Shown here piece after piece: positions 1 through 9,838 of a stretch of DNA of 64,000 nt. How positions within the stretch are numbered: position 1 is the first letter of the stretch; each line of letters opens with the position of its first letter. Origin of the DNA: Burkholderiales bacterium (lineage in GTDB: Bacteria > Pseudomonadota > Gammaproteobacteria > Burkholderiales > SG8-41); the NCBI GenBank assembly GCA_019744975.1, contig JAIETP010000025.1, positions 1 through 64,000 on the forward strand. The letters are read 5' to 3'. The notes under the pieces are model-generated. The model worked only from the letters and a program-made list of their open reading frames with translations. It was not told the DNA's origin and did not search any database. The position numbers and the translations under genes were made by a program.

Positions 1-384
1 GACCTGCAAGTGCGCACTCCCAAAGCGATCCTTTTTCAGTGTGCCTGCAATTTGCTCGGGCGACCAACCCATTTCCAGTTGGCTGCGCACCTGCGCCCAA
101 AGGACGCTGTCTCGCGCGAGCTTTCTCGCACGTCGCGTCCGGCGACAAAGGCGCCTGGCGCGCTGCCCGGCACGCTTGGCATCATAGCCCCCAGCGATCG
201 TTGGGCGTCCCATGGCACCACGCTCGGCGTCAGAGTGCCAGCCATTGCGGCGCCGTTCTCTGGAAATGGAGCTGGGCGCACGGTTCAGGACCCGGGCGAT
301 TTCCCTTACCCCTTGCCCCGCTTGTGTCATCGCCATGATCGTGCCGCGCTCCTCAGCGCACAGATGATCGTAGTGCGTTCCCAT
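1..384 (-). mobile_element. IS30-family transposase, N-terminal part (runs off window start)
   Basis: Manual reverse-strand translation is open from ATG at 384 to base 1: MGTHYDHLCAEERGTIMAMTQAGQGVREIARVLNRAPSSISRERRRNGWHSDAERGAMGRPTIAGGYDAKRAGQRARRL...EMGWSPEQIAGTLKKD. This is the IS30-type HTH plus the WSPEQIAG motif. Absent from the ORF track because no stop lies in the window. Confidence 0.88.
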
Positions 385-692
385 GCAACACCTCCCTCTG
401 TATGGTGTTGCACTTGTACCTTGAATCCGCCCACCAAAGAAAAGTGCACCCTACTTCACCGCCCCTTCGGGGTTCCCTGCGTTGCTCGCACGGTCGGGCG
501 GCTGCGGAACTCGCGCACGTTCGCTATTTCTTGATACTGGTTTGGGCGGGAATTACTGGTGGTTCTGAGCCGTCCTGCGCGCTCGCACAGTCCTCGCCGA
601 CTACCCCCGGCCGCGCTGCGCTACTCGGCGGCTCAGAAGGGGGGCAAAGTCAACGGCAGATCGCACGGCGGAATACGAGAGCTTATTTTGTC

Positions 693-1124
693 TTATCCGT
701 TTTGGCGATGATGATCTTGAATTCGCTGTAATACTTTTTGGGATGTAAGACCGACAAACTTCTTGCCGCTTCTTAAAATTGCTTCAAAACAGACAAGGTC
801 ATCAGTTTTAATACTTTCGTTATTTTTCTCGGTACTTTTCGATGCTATGAGCCCGCCTAGCCAACCGCCTGCTATTTGCCCCATTGCCCGTTGGCCAGCC
901 CCAAAGAGCCCCTTGTTGTTGACTTTGTATGCTTCAAACTCGGGTCCACTGAGAGGCGTAATGCTTTGTAGCTCTTTTTTTAGTTTTAAAGTCTTTGTTC
1001 CGAGATAACCCATCGTTACCAATTGATGGTTCTCCATTCCATATTCCCAAGGTCCGTTCTGTATATCCCCAGAACAAACGATGATTTCGCCAACTTCATG
1101 ACCAAACCATTTGTGAGTGGACAT
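693..1124 (-). CDS. hypothetical protein with glycine-rich hydrophobic segment
   Basis: 143-aa ORF in an AT-richer region; segment GQRAMGQIAGGWLGGLIA. Confidence 0.6.
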   Translation of the reverse strand: MSTHKWFGHEVGEIIVCSGDIQNGPWEYGMENHQLVTMGYLGTKTLKLKKELQSITPLSGPEFEAYKVNNKGLFGAGQRAMGQIAGGWLGGLIASKSTEKNNESIKTDDLVCFEAILRSGKKFVGLTSQKVLQRIQDHHRQNG

Positions 1125-1176
1125 GGTGCACTCCTGGTTTCTGAAAATTCTGATTAGTGCTAATAACTCGCCCGTA

Positions 1177-1662
1177 TTAATCTTTAAAATTTTCTTTTGT
1201 CGTAATTAGGTAATCAGATAAATTTTCATCTTTTACGTTTTCAAGGAAAACGCTCATTAAATTTCTTATTGATTTATATAAATATTGCACATCCCAAAAC
1301 TTTGTGTCGGAGGTTGCGCTGGTGCGTTCATAGGTTAGATGGGCGAGATACTTGTTTGCACGGATTTTTGCCTGCTTAAGCTTCTCGGGCATCGGCGGCC
1401 TAATTTCGCCCCACTGCTTGGATGGCAACATAAAATCTTGAGCCACAATGTCATCGGATTCATCCGAGTCTCGGTTATAGAAAAAGTCAATTAATGACCG
1501 AGTGTGCAGCAAGTAAGATTCCAATATTGCATTTTCTATTGTTTCTTGGTGACGCGAATTGCCCAGAATTGCTTTAGATAACTCCACATGCATCCGATAT
1601 TCGTAGGAGAGCTCTATAGATCCTAGTTTTAGTTCCTCCATTTTGCGTTTGCGCCGCGGCAT
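1177..1662 (-). CDS. hypothetical protein (HEPN-like/AbiV-like character possible)
   Basis: 161-aa ORF, AT-rich, mostly helical composition; no firm family. Confidence 0.6.
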   Translation of the reverse strand: MPRRKRKMEELKLGSIELSYEYRMHVELSKAILGNSRHQETIENAILESYLLHTRSLIDFFYNRDSDESDDIVAQDFMLPSKQWGEIRPPMPEKLKQAKIRANKYLAHLTYERTSATSDTKFWDVQYLYKSIRNLMSVFLENVKDENLSDYLITTKENFKD

Positions 1663-1699
1663 GGGATTGATTGAATGCCCTCACTTTTGAGCGAGATTT

Positions 1700-2698
1700 T
1701 TAATTTACCTTCGCCCCCGAAACCTTCACCACCTCCGCCCAAAGCCTAGCCTCACTCGCCAACAGCTTGCCGAACTGCTCCGACGATCCGCCCACCGCAT
1801 CCGTCCCCAACTGCTTCAACCTTGCCGCCGTCGCCGGCGTGTTCAGCGCTTTCTGTGCGGCGCTGTGCAGCGTTGTGATGATCGCTTTCGGTGTTTTTGC
1901 CGGGGCGAGGATGCCGTACCAGGTGTCCGTCGCGTAGCCGGGCACGCTTTCGCCGATGGTGGGGATGTCGGGGGCGGCCTGGGCGCGTTTGCTGCTGGTC
2001 AGGCCCAGCGGGCGCAGGCGGCCGTCTTTGATGAAGGGTAGTACCGGCAAGAGGCCGTCCATCGAGAGCTGAATCTGGCCGCCGACTGTGTCCATGCGCG
2101 AGGGAGTGCTGCCTTTGTAGGGGATGTGGACGATGTCGACGCCGGCCATTTGTTTGAACAGTTCCATGTTCAGATGGGTCGCCGAACCGGTGCCGGCGGA
2201 GCCGTAGGACAGTTTGCCCGGGCTGGTTTTGGCCAGCGTGATCAGTTCTTTCAGGTTTTTTGCCGGCAGCGACGGATGCGCGACGATGATCTGGTAGGTG
2301 TTGGCGATGTGGATCACCGCTTCAAAATCCTTGATCGGGTCGTAGGTCTTCCTTGTGTGCAGCGCCGGGTTGATGACGTGGGACGGGCTGACGTTGATCA
2401 GCGTGTAGCCATCGGGTGCCGCGGTCGCAACGGTTTCGGTGCCGATCAGTCCGCCGGCGCCCATCCGGTTGTCGATGACGACGTTGGTGCCGAGGATGCG
2501 GCCCATTTCTTCGCCGACGGTGCGCGCCAGCGTGTCGCCGGTGCCGCCCGGTGCGAGAGGCACGATCATACGAATGACTTTGCTCGGGTAGGCCTGCGCT
2601 GAAACCAAGGCAGGGCTGAATGTGAAAATGAGTGCGAACAGGGCGCCGGCAGGGGCGGTGAGGGTGCGTTTCAAGTGAGCCTCCGTTGTATGGACCAT
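1700..2698 (-). CDS. Bug/TctC family tripartite tricarboxylate transporter substrate-binding protein
   Basis: Signal peptide then YPSKVIRMIVPLAPGGTGDTLAR...VIDNRMGAGGLIGTETVA, classic Bug motifs. Confidence 0.93.
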   Translation of the reverse strand: MVHTTEAHLKRTLTAPAGALFALIFTFSPALVSAQAYPSKVIRMIVPLAPGGTGDTLARTVGEEMGRILGTNVVIDNRMGAGGLIGTETVATAAPDGYTLINVSPSHVINPALHTRKTYDPIKDFEAVIHIANTYQIIVAHPSLPAKNLKELITLAKTSPGKLSYGSAGTGSATHLNMELFKQMAGVDIVHIPYKGSTPSRMDTVGGQIQLSMDGLLPVLPFIKDGRLRPLGLTSSKRAQAAPDIPTIGESVPGYATDTWYGILAPAKTPKAIITTLHSAAQKALNTPATAARLKQLGTDAVGGSSEQFGKLLASEARLWAEVVKVSGAKVN

Positions 2699-2801
2699 CG
2701 GAGACCGCAGGCTGGTGCCGCAGTCCTCTCGATGCCGTCATAGCCTACCGCAATGGCGGGCGGTGTTACAGGCAGATTGCCGGAGGCGGTGAAACGGAGG
2801 G

Positions 2802-3242
2802 TCAGACGCCGCTGCGTTTGACCAGGGCGTTGATGATTTTGACTTCGCCCGCGAGCTGATGGAGCCCGACGGGTTTGGTGACGTAATGGGTGGCCTGCAG
2901 GCGTTCGCTGGTGTCGCGGTCCTGCGGGGCGGCGGAGCTGGTCAGCATCATCACCGGCAGCGTGTGCAGGTCCGGGTGATGGCGGATGCCATGCAGCACC
3001 TCGTGGCCGCTTATTTTCGGCAGTTTGATATCCAGCAGCACGATGTCCGGACGCGTTGCGTTGATGTACTGGCCCTGCCGGTTGAGGTAGAGCAGCGCTT
3101 CTTCGCCGTCGGTGACTACTGCAAGGTTGTGCCGGATTTCTGCCAGGAACAGGGCTTCCTGCATCATGCGCACATCGGCGGGGTTGTCTTCCGCCAGCAG
3201 GATTTCGATGCGGCGATGGAGCTTGTCCTCGTCGTCATGCAT
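2802..3242 (-). CDS. response regulator (Rcp1-like CheY receiver)
   Basis: ILLAEDNPADVRMMQEAL...PDIVLLDIKLPKISGHEVL...MLTSS...YVTKPV; start at ATG 3242 overlaps the stop of the kinase. Confidence 0.88.
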   Translation of the reverse strand: MHDDEDKLHRRIEILLAEDNPADVRMMQEALFLAEIRHNLAVVTDGEEALLYLNRQGQYINATRPDIVLLDIKLPKISGHEVLHGIRHHPDLHTLPVMMLTSSAAPQDRDTSERLQATHYVTKPVGLHQLAGEVKIINALVKRSGV

Positions 3243-4596
3243 CTGCAGCGGGGAGGCTGAAGTAAAAAGTCGAGCCAGCCCCTTCTGTGGAATCAACCCA
3301 AATTCTTCCATGATGCCTCTCCACAATTTTTTTGCACAGGGCGAGTCCCATTCCGGTGCCCGGGTACCGGGGCCCGCTGTGCAGGCGTTCGTACATGTTG
3401 AAAATGCGTTTCTGGTACTTCGGTGGAATGCCGGTGCCGTTGTCCTGGACGGAAATTATACAGAGGCCATTCTCCCGTGCCGAGCGGATGTGGATCTGCG
3501 GCGGCGCTTCACGGCGGAACTTGATGGCGTTGGTCAGCAGGTTGGAAAACACCTGTTTGATCTGCACCGGATTGCCGCTGACTGTGGGCAGCGTGCCGCA
3601 TTGGATGGTCGCCCCGCTTTCCGCGATCGCGGCGATCAGGTCCTTCCGCAATTCCCCGAAGAGGGCGTTGCAGTCGACGTTGGCTGGTGATGGTGTTTCC
3701 GCGTCGACGCGGGCATAGGCCAGCAGGTCGTCGACCAGCTTGCGCATGTGATGGGCGCCGGTCACCACGTAGTTGATGAACTCCCTGCCGTCGGCATCCA
3801 GCCGGTCCGAGTAGCGGCTGCTCAGCAGTTCGGCGAAATTGGCCACGGTGCGCAGCGGTTCCTGCAGGTCGTGCGAGGCCGCGTAGGCGAATTTTTCGAG
3901 ATCCTGGTTGGCGCGTGACAGGTCACGCGTGCGTTCGTTGACGCGCTGCTCCAGTTCGTCGATGAGTTTCCGGTTTTCGAAACGCAGTTGCAGGGATTCG
4001 ACGATGGCACGGTTCACGCGATAGGCAACCACGAGCATGGTGGCCATGAACAGGAAGATCAGCCACGCCATCGCAATGTGCATGCCTTCGCCGACCATCG
4101 CAAAACGGAGGGCGGTCGGCAAGCCGATCAGTATCGAGAACAGCGCGAAGGCGGGAAACCACGATCCCATGATGCCGATGGCGCCGGCCAGCATTCCCGA
4201 CAGCACAAAGGCGAGGAAAATCTGGTGGACGAAGGAATCCGGCGTGAACAGCATGAAGCTGGATGCGCCCCAGACCATGCCGCCAAGGGCGGCGCCGACG
4301 CAGTAGAGATTGCGCCAGATGGCGCTTTGTCGGTGGTCCGGCGCTGCGCGATGGAAGGCGGCGGCGAGGGTGATGCGCGAGAAGCTGACGACGGCGAGCA
4401 GCGTGAACCAGAGGATGACCGCGCGGTAACCAAGGGCTGTGCCCTGTATGGCCGCCAGCAGCGCCCCGTTGAGCAGGGTGACGATCTGGGCAATGGTCGT
4501 GTTCCGGTACAGCAGCCGGATTTGTTCAGCCAGGAGATGCCCCGACTGATCGTCCTCCGCCACCGCCGCCGCGGCATTGGCTCCCGCCTGCGACAT
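3235..4596 (-). CDS. sensor histidine kinase
   Basis: SHDLQEPLRTVANFAELL (H box), DNGTGIPPKYQKRIFNMYERLH (N/G boxes), GTGMGLALCKKIVERHHGRIW; start MSQAG at 4596. Confidence 0.92.
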   Translation of the reverse strand: MSQAGANAAAAVAEDDQSGHLLAEQIRLLYRNTTIAQIVTLLNGALLAAIQGTALGYRAVILWFTLLAVVSFSRITLAAAFHRAAPDHRQSAIWRNLYCVGAALGGMVWGASSFMLFTPDSFVHQIFLAFVLSGMLAGAIGIMGSWFPAFALFSILIGLPTALRFAMVGEGMHIAMAWLIFLFMATMLVVAYRVNRAIVESLQLRFENRKLIDELEQRVNERTRDLSRANQDLEKFAYAASHDLQEPLRTVANFAELLSSRYSDRLDADGREFINYVVTGAHHMRKLVDDLLAYARVDAETPSPANVDCNALFGELRKDLIAAIAESGATIQCGTLPTVSGNPVQIKQVFSNLLTNAIKFRREAPPQIHIRSARENGLCIISVQDNGTGIPPKYQKRIFNMYERLHSGPRYPGTGMGLALCKKIVERHHGRIWVDSTEGAGSTFYFSLPAADA

Positions 4597-4597
4597 T

Positions 4598-5186
4598 TTA
4601 TTTCCCGGCAATCGGCTTGATGCTGCCGCAATCGCCCGACACAAACTTGCCCTGCGCGTCCATGGTCATCTGTTCCGGCTTGCCTTTGGCCTGGCTCGTC
4701 ATTTTCATTTTCATGGTGTAGGACTCGGGGCTTTGCACCGTCACTTCGCCTTCGCCGGTCGATGGCGGTTTGCTGCAGCTGAACTTGAACTTGGTGGTGT
4801 TGCCGCTTTTTTGCAGTTGTTCCTGCTTGCAGTCGCCCTGGTTCTGCGCCGGGGCTTCATTGCGGGCGGCCATTTCCTTGGTGATGCAGACTCGCGTGGA
4901 CATGCCGCCGCCGGGGGCGCCGGGCTGCATGCTGACACCCTGTTGCGCCATCATTTTTTCCATTTGTTTGCGCTGCTCGGGCGACATCGAGGCCATCTGT
5001 TTCTGCATCTGCTCCATGGCGGCGTTCATCTTGGCGCCCGTGTCGCCGCTGCCGCCCATCTTGTTGGTGATTTCCCACAGGCCGGGTTTCATGGTCTGTG
5101 CGGCGGCGGGCAACGTGGTCACGCCGAACGCAACGATACCCACAAGGCTGATGCCGAGGTACTGGCTCAAGGATGATGTACGCATG
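4598..5186 (-). CDS. DUF3617-type secreted protein
   Basis: Signal peptide MRTSSLSQYLGISLVGIVAFGVTTLPAAAQTMKPGLWEITNKM..., typical of DUF3617. Confidence 0.8.
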
Positions 5187-5384
5187 GTGTGCTCCCTCTT
5201 TGGGTGGAATGATTTTGCTGGACAGATTGTAGCGCCGAAAGCGGATTTCGACTGCCCACATGTTGATCTGTCGGCGCGGCGGTGGCGGGGCATGCGCCTG
5301 TGCGGATTCCACTGTATTCTCCCGCTCACAATCAAGCCGCCACAGACGCGGCGATCATCACCACGCATCCTTAAGGAGAGGCCC

Positions 5385-6281
5385 ATGGCGCAGGCTGCCA
5401 CCATCGCTGTCCAGCAGAACGTTCCGGAACTGAATTACCGCGTCGTCCCTGACATTTTCAAATTACCGGAAGGCGTGAATTTCGGGCCGTGTTCGGCGGT
5501 TGCGGTGCGCGCGAACGGCAACATCCTCGTCTTTACCCGCAGTGAACATGCGCTGATGGAATTCAACCCGCAGGGCATGTACCTGCGTTCGCTGGGTCGC
5601 GGCGTGTTCGACAATCCGCACGGCCTGCGCCTGGATGCGCAGGGCAATATCTGGGTCACCGATACCGTTGCACACATTGTCGTGAAAATGACGGCCGAAG
5701 GAAAAATCCTGATGGTGCTGGGCGTGAAGGGCCGTGCCACCGACTGGCACCAGGCGGGACATTTGCGTTGTTTCAACGAACCCAATGACATCGCGTTTGG
5801 ATTAAAAGGTGATGTCTATGTCACCCAGGGCCATGGCAAGGGCGAATCACGGGTGATCCGTTTTGATGGCGACGGAAACTTTTTGAATACCTGGGGCGGC
5901 GAGGGCAAGGAGCCGGGGCAGTTCAACCAGCCGCATGCGGTGATCACCGACAGCAAGGGACTGGTCTACATCGCCGACCGTTCCAACCAGCGCCTGCAGG
6001 TGTTCGATGCCGAGGGCAAATTCCTGCGCGAAAAAGCGCATCCGGGCACACCCTGCGGCCTGTGCATGATGAGCGACGGCAAACACATCATGATGGCGCA
6101 TGGCCACGCGGGCCGGATCATGAAGCTCGACATGGATCTGAATCTGCTCGCGGCCACCGGTGGCCAGGGCAAGGGCCCGAATCGTTATGGCGAAGCGCAT
6201 TACCTGACGCTGGATGCGCAGGACAATATTTATGTCGCGGATTCGCTGAACTGGAACGTGCAGAAACTGGTGAAGACCTAG
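5385..6281 (+). CDS. NHL-repeat protein (6-bladed propeller, peptidyl-alpha-hydroxyglycine lyase-like)
   Basis: Repeats such as FDNPHGLRLDAQGNIWVTDTVAHIVVKM and FNQPHAVITDSKGLVYIADRSNQRLQVFD; start MAQAATIAVQQ at 5385. Confidence 0.88.
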   Translation: MAQAATIAVQQNVPELNYRVVPDIFKLPEGVNFGPCSAVAVRANGNILVFTRSEHALMEFNPQGMYLRSLGRGVFDNPHGLRLDAQGNIWVTDTVAHIVVKMTAEGKILMVLGVKGRATDWHQAGHLRCFNEPNDIAFGLKGDVYVTQGHGKGESRVIRFDGDGNFLNTWGGEGKEPGQFNQPHAVITDSKGLVYIADRSNQRLQVFDAEGKFLREKAHPGTPCGLCMMSDGKHIMMAHGHAGRIMKLDMDLNLLAATGGQGKGPNRYGEAHYLTLDAQDNIYVADSLNWNVQKLVKT

Positions 6282-6365
6282 AATACTTGTAAGTATTTGA
6301 TTTTATTCATTATTTTGTAAATCAGAGCCGCTGCGTAACCGCGGCCCTGATCGCTGCAGCAAGGC

Positions 6366-7163
6366 TCAGCGGCCGAAGAATTTTTTCACCGTATCGTCGG
6401 CCACCTGCTGCAGGAACGCGGCGTCCTCGGCGGCAATCAGCTGGTGAAAGTTGTAGTCGTTGCCGACCGGCGATTTGCCGTACAGCGCGGCATACACGGT
6501 GTAGGCGCCGAGCAGGGTGCCGAGCAGTGTCGGGTGGCTGCCGTCGTATTCCTGGTGCAGCTTGATGTCGGGTCGCCGGCGGTAGGCTTCCTCGAAGGCG
6601 AGGCCGGTTGGGATCACCAGTGCGCCGATTTCGTTGCCGACGGAGACGTACATGTCTTCGGTCTTGCGCATCATGTCCGGGCCCGCCCGTTTGCTCGGTT
6701 TCACATGCGCCGGGGGCATGTAGAGCGCGGTCATTGCGCCGCGTCCGGTGATGAGCTTGTTGAACTCGATCGCCTTTTCGCGGAACGATGCGTGGCTTTT
6801 TTCGCTGAGCGCGTCGGTGCTGTTGCCCTGCAGGATCACCATGTCGAAAGGATCCTTGACGCCGATGTTTCCCGGCGTGATCAGGTGTTCGATATTGTGG
6901 TGTGCCAGCGGCGCGGCGGCGATGGTCGATGATTTGTAGATGAACGGTTTCGCCCAGGCGGGATCGGCGGCGAGTGCCACGCGCCGTGCGTGAAAATGCA
7001 GGCTCGCGTTGTAATAAAAATAACTGTTGCCGACAAACAGTACGCGTTTCGGCGTATCGGCCGGGGCTTTGACGGCCGGGGTCGCGGCCTGTGCAACGGC
7101 CGCCAGCAGGAGTGCGGCGGTCAACAGCAATGAATTCAGGGCGGAGATTGCGCGGGGCTGCAT
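6366..7163 (-). CDS. secreted SGNH/GDSL-hydrolase-like protein
   Basis: Signal peptide then KRVLFVGNSYFYYN... and DMVILQGNS, similar to SGNH blocks. Confidence 0.65.
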   Translation of the reverse strand: MQPRAISALNSLLLTAALLLAAVAQAATPAVKAPADTPKRVLFVGNSYFYYNASLHFHARRVALAADPAWAKPFIYKSSTIAAAPLAHHNIEHLITPGNIGVKDPFDMVILQGNSTDALSEKSHASFREKAIEFNKLITGRGAMTALYMPPAHVKPSKRAGPDMMRKTEDMYVSVGNEIGALVIPTGLAFEEAYRRRPDIKLHQEYDGSHPTLLGTLLGAYTVYAALYGKSPVGNDYNFHQLIAAEDAAFLQQVADDTVKKFFGR

Positions 7164-7201
7164 GGTGTCGCTCCTTTTCGGGGAATGGCCGGGTGATGCA
7201 T

Positions 7202-8569
7202 TCAGGGGTGTGTTGATTCGTGCCGGCGCATTGCGTTCGCCGCGACGCGGGCCGCTGCCGCCATTTCTCTGGCCATGGTGGCGCTGTGTCCGGTGTAGTT
7301 GGCCGGATCCAGCGCGGCGCGTAATGCCGGTTCGCCGACGGCGCTGCGCACCTGTTCATCCTGCAGCAACAGTTCCGGCAGTGCGACGCCGGTGGCCGCG
7401 GATTCGGCGACGGCATGATGCAGCAGGTCATGCGCATGGCCGCGGCCGATTGCCGGCGCCAGCACCATCATCGCGTTTTCAGCGGCGATGAATGATCCGG
7501 AAATTTCCAGGTTCTGCCGCATGCGTTCCGGCACCAGGCGGATGCAGTCCAGCAGTTGATCCAGTTCCGCGACCAGTTCGCAGGCCATCGGGCAGATGCT
7601 GTCCATCAGACCGTAGAGCATCTGGTTGTTTGCGACGTCGCCTTCATGGCTGGGCTGCATGGCTTCCAGCGCCAGCGGCGCCTGGCTGCGCAACCGGGCC
7701 GCGAGTGTGATGACCTGCACCGCCACCTTGGAATTGATTTTGTGCGGCATGGTGCTGGAACCGATCACTTCGTCGCCCAGACTTTCGTAAACCTCGCCGA
7801 ACTCGTCGGCCATCAGCACATAAAATTCCCGGGCGATTTTCGAGCAGGTCGCGCTGAACAGGGCCAGCAGCAGCACGTACTCCGCGACATGGTCGGTGCC
7901 GGCGCGCGAAGGTACGCGCATGGCATGCAGGCCCAGGCGCTGTGACAGGCGGCGGTTGATCTCGGGACCGTGTTCGCCGAAAGCATGCATGGCGCCGATG
8001 GCGCCGCCCCACAGCGACAGGAATACCCGTGGTTCGGCGGCAACAAGACGGTCGCGGTGGCGCAACAGTTCTTCGATCCATGCCGCGACCTTGAGGCCGA
8101 AGGTGATCGGCAGCGCATGGCGGTGGTTGGTGCGACCGGCGGTGAGCATGTCCGCGCTGCTCTCGGCAAGGGCGGCGAGTTTTTCCAGCACATCGCCGAA
8201 CATCAACATGAATGCCGCATGCGCCCGGCGCATCTGCAGGGTACGTCCGGTCTGCAGCACGTTCTGGGTGGTGGCGCCCCAGTGCACGTAATCGCCGGCG
8301 TCTCCGTCGCAGGCCTTGCCGAGTGTGCGCACCAGCGACAGGATGGGCGCGCGGGTGCGCGCCATGTCGGCGACGAGCGCGGTTTCGTCGATATGGTCGA
8401 GGTTGGCACGGCGGCGGATTTCTACAGCAGCGGCGCGCGGGATGATGCCAAGTTCCGCCTGCACTTCGGCCAGCGCAGCTTCGATGTCCAGCCAGGATTG
8501 CCACAGGCTGCGCTGCGTGAACAGTGCGCGGATTTCGGCGAGGGACGGGCGAGCAGGGCTGGAGTCCAT
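7202..8569 (-). CDS. adenylosuccinate lyase / 3-carboxymuconate cycloisomerase superfamily lyase
   Basis: Fumarase-superfamily signature GSSTMPHKINSKV; HWGATTQNVLQT; GRTNHRHALPITFG. Confidence 0.88.
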   Translation of the reverse strand: MDSSPARPSLAEIRALFTQRSLWQSWLDIEAALAEVQAELGIIPRAAAVEIRRRANLDHIDETALVADMARTRAPILSLVRTLGKACDGDAGDYVHWGATTQNVLQTGRTLQMRRAHAAFMLMFGDVLEKLAALAESSADMLTAGRTNHRHALPITFGLKVAAWIEELLRHRDRLVAAEPRVFLSLWGGAIGAMHAFGEHGPEINRRLSQRLGLHAMRVPSRAGTDHVAEYVLLLALFSATCSKIAREFYVLMADEFGEVYESLGDEVIGSSTMPHKINSKVAVQVITLAARLRSQAPLALEAMQPSHEGDVANNQMLYGLMDSICPMACELVAELDQLLDCIRLVPERMRQNLEISGSFIAAENAMMVLAPAIGRGHAHDLLHHAVAESAATGVALPELLLQDEQVRSAVGEPALRAALDPANYTGHSATMAREMAAAARVAANAMRRHESTHP

Positions 8570-8662
8570 GGTTGATGCGATGAGGTGGAGGTTGTTGCCC
8601 GGTTGCAGCGGGCGGGCAGGCGCCCGGCACAGGCTGTTCGCCTGCGCCGGGTCGTCGGGCGC

Positions 8663-9634
8663 TTATTTGGGCATTGCGAGTTTGACGACTTCCGCCCACT
8701 TCGCGGTTTCGCTGCGGATCAACGCGGCAAACTGCTCGGGTGTGCTGGCAACCGGCTCGGCGCCGAGTGTTGCGTAACGTTCGATGACCGTCGGCGATTT
8801 CACCGCTTTTTGCATTTCCGCGTTGAGCCGGGTCAGCGCGGGCTTCGGGATGCCTGCCGGGGCCAGGATGCCGCCCCAGGTCGTGACTTCAAAATCCTTG
8901 ATGGATTCGGCGACGGCCGGGATGTCGGGGAAGGCCTTGGCGCGATTGCGACTGGTCACCGCGAGGCCGCGGAGTTTGCCGGAACGTACATGGGGCGAGA
9001 CGCCGTTGATCGGGTCGAACATCAGTTGCACCTGGCCGGACATCACGTCGATGGCAGCCTGGCCGCCGCCCTTGTACGGGATGTGCAGGATGCGGGTGCC
9101 GCTTTTCATCTTGAAGTATTCGCCGGCGAGATGGCCGATGGTGCCGGTGCCGGCGGAGCCGTTGCTCAGGTCACCGGGTCTGGATTTCGCCAGCGTGATC
9201 AGGTCCTTCACGGTTTTTACCGGCAGGGTCGGCGAGACGGCGAGCATGATCGGCCCGTCCACGGCCTGCGAGATCGGCTGGTAATCCTTCTCGACATCGT
9301 AGGGCAGGTCCGGGGTCACGCTGCGGTTGATGGCGAGCGGGCCGGCGCCGGCATAACCGATGGTGTAGCCGTCGGGTGTGGCTTTGGCGAGCAATTGCAT
9401 GCCGATGGCGCCGCCGGCGCCCGGCCGGTTGTCGGCGATGACCTGCTGGCCCATCTGTTTGCTGAGTTCATTGGCGAAGATTCGTGCCGAGGTGTCAGTG
9501 GCGCTGCCGGAGGCGAAGGGAACAAACAACCGTATCGGCCGGCTCGGATAGTCGGCGGCGATGGCGGCGCCGTTCATCATGGTTGCGAACAGGATGATGC
9601 CGAGGCATCCGGTGGAAGCGACTGGGTGTTTCAT
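8663..9634 (-). CDS. Bug/TctC family substrate-binding protein
   Basis: DYPSRPIRLFVPFASGSATDTSARIFA...IADNRPGAGGAIGMQLLAKA. Confidence 0.92.
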   Translation of the reverse strand: MKHPVASTGCLGIILFATMMNGAAIAADYPSRPIRLFVPFASGSATDTSARIFANELSKQMGQQVIADNRPGAGGAIGMQLLAKATPDGYTIGYAGAGPLAINRSVTPDLPYDVEKDYQPISQAVDGPIMLAVSPTLPVKTVKDLITLAKSRPGDLSNGSAGTGTIGHLAGEYFKMKSGTRILHIPYKGGGQAAIDVMSGQVQLMFDPINGVSPHVRSGKLRGLAVTSRNRAKAFPDIPAVAESIKDFEVTTWGGILAPAGIPKPALTRLNAEMQKAVKSPTVIERYATLGAEPVASTPEQFAALIRSETAKWAEVVKLAMPK

Positions 9635-9838
9635 GACTGTTGTCTCCTCGAATATGGGAATACAGGCCGGTTTTTTTGTTGCTGTTTGGCCGCTTGCGAA
9701 ATCAGTCTAACCAATCGCCTTGTTGATGAAATTAGAATTATTCGACGTTTAATTCGACTTTTTGCAACAGTGGATGAATAATCCTTTGTACACAGCAGGT
9801 TAACCAGCCTTTGGAGCCTTGATCTGAATATCCGCGCC

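Noticed and set aside
4770-5384. Upstream extension of the NHL-repeat ORF
   Set aside because: Overlaps the DUF3617 gene antisense; ATG at 5385 follows an AGGAGAG-type RBS and begins the recognisable protein.
8585-9781. Long plus-strand ORF (398 aa)
   Set aside because: Antisense shadow of the Bug receptor at 8663-9634; low-complexity residue mix typical of high-GC antisense frames.
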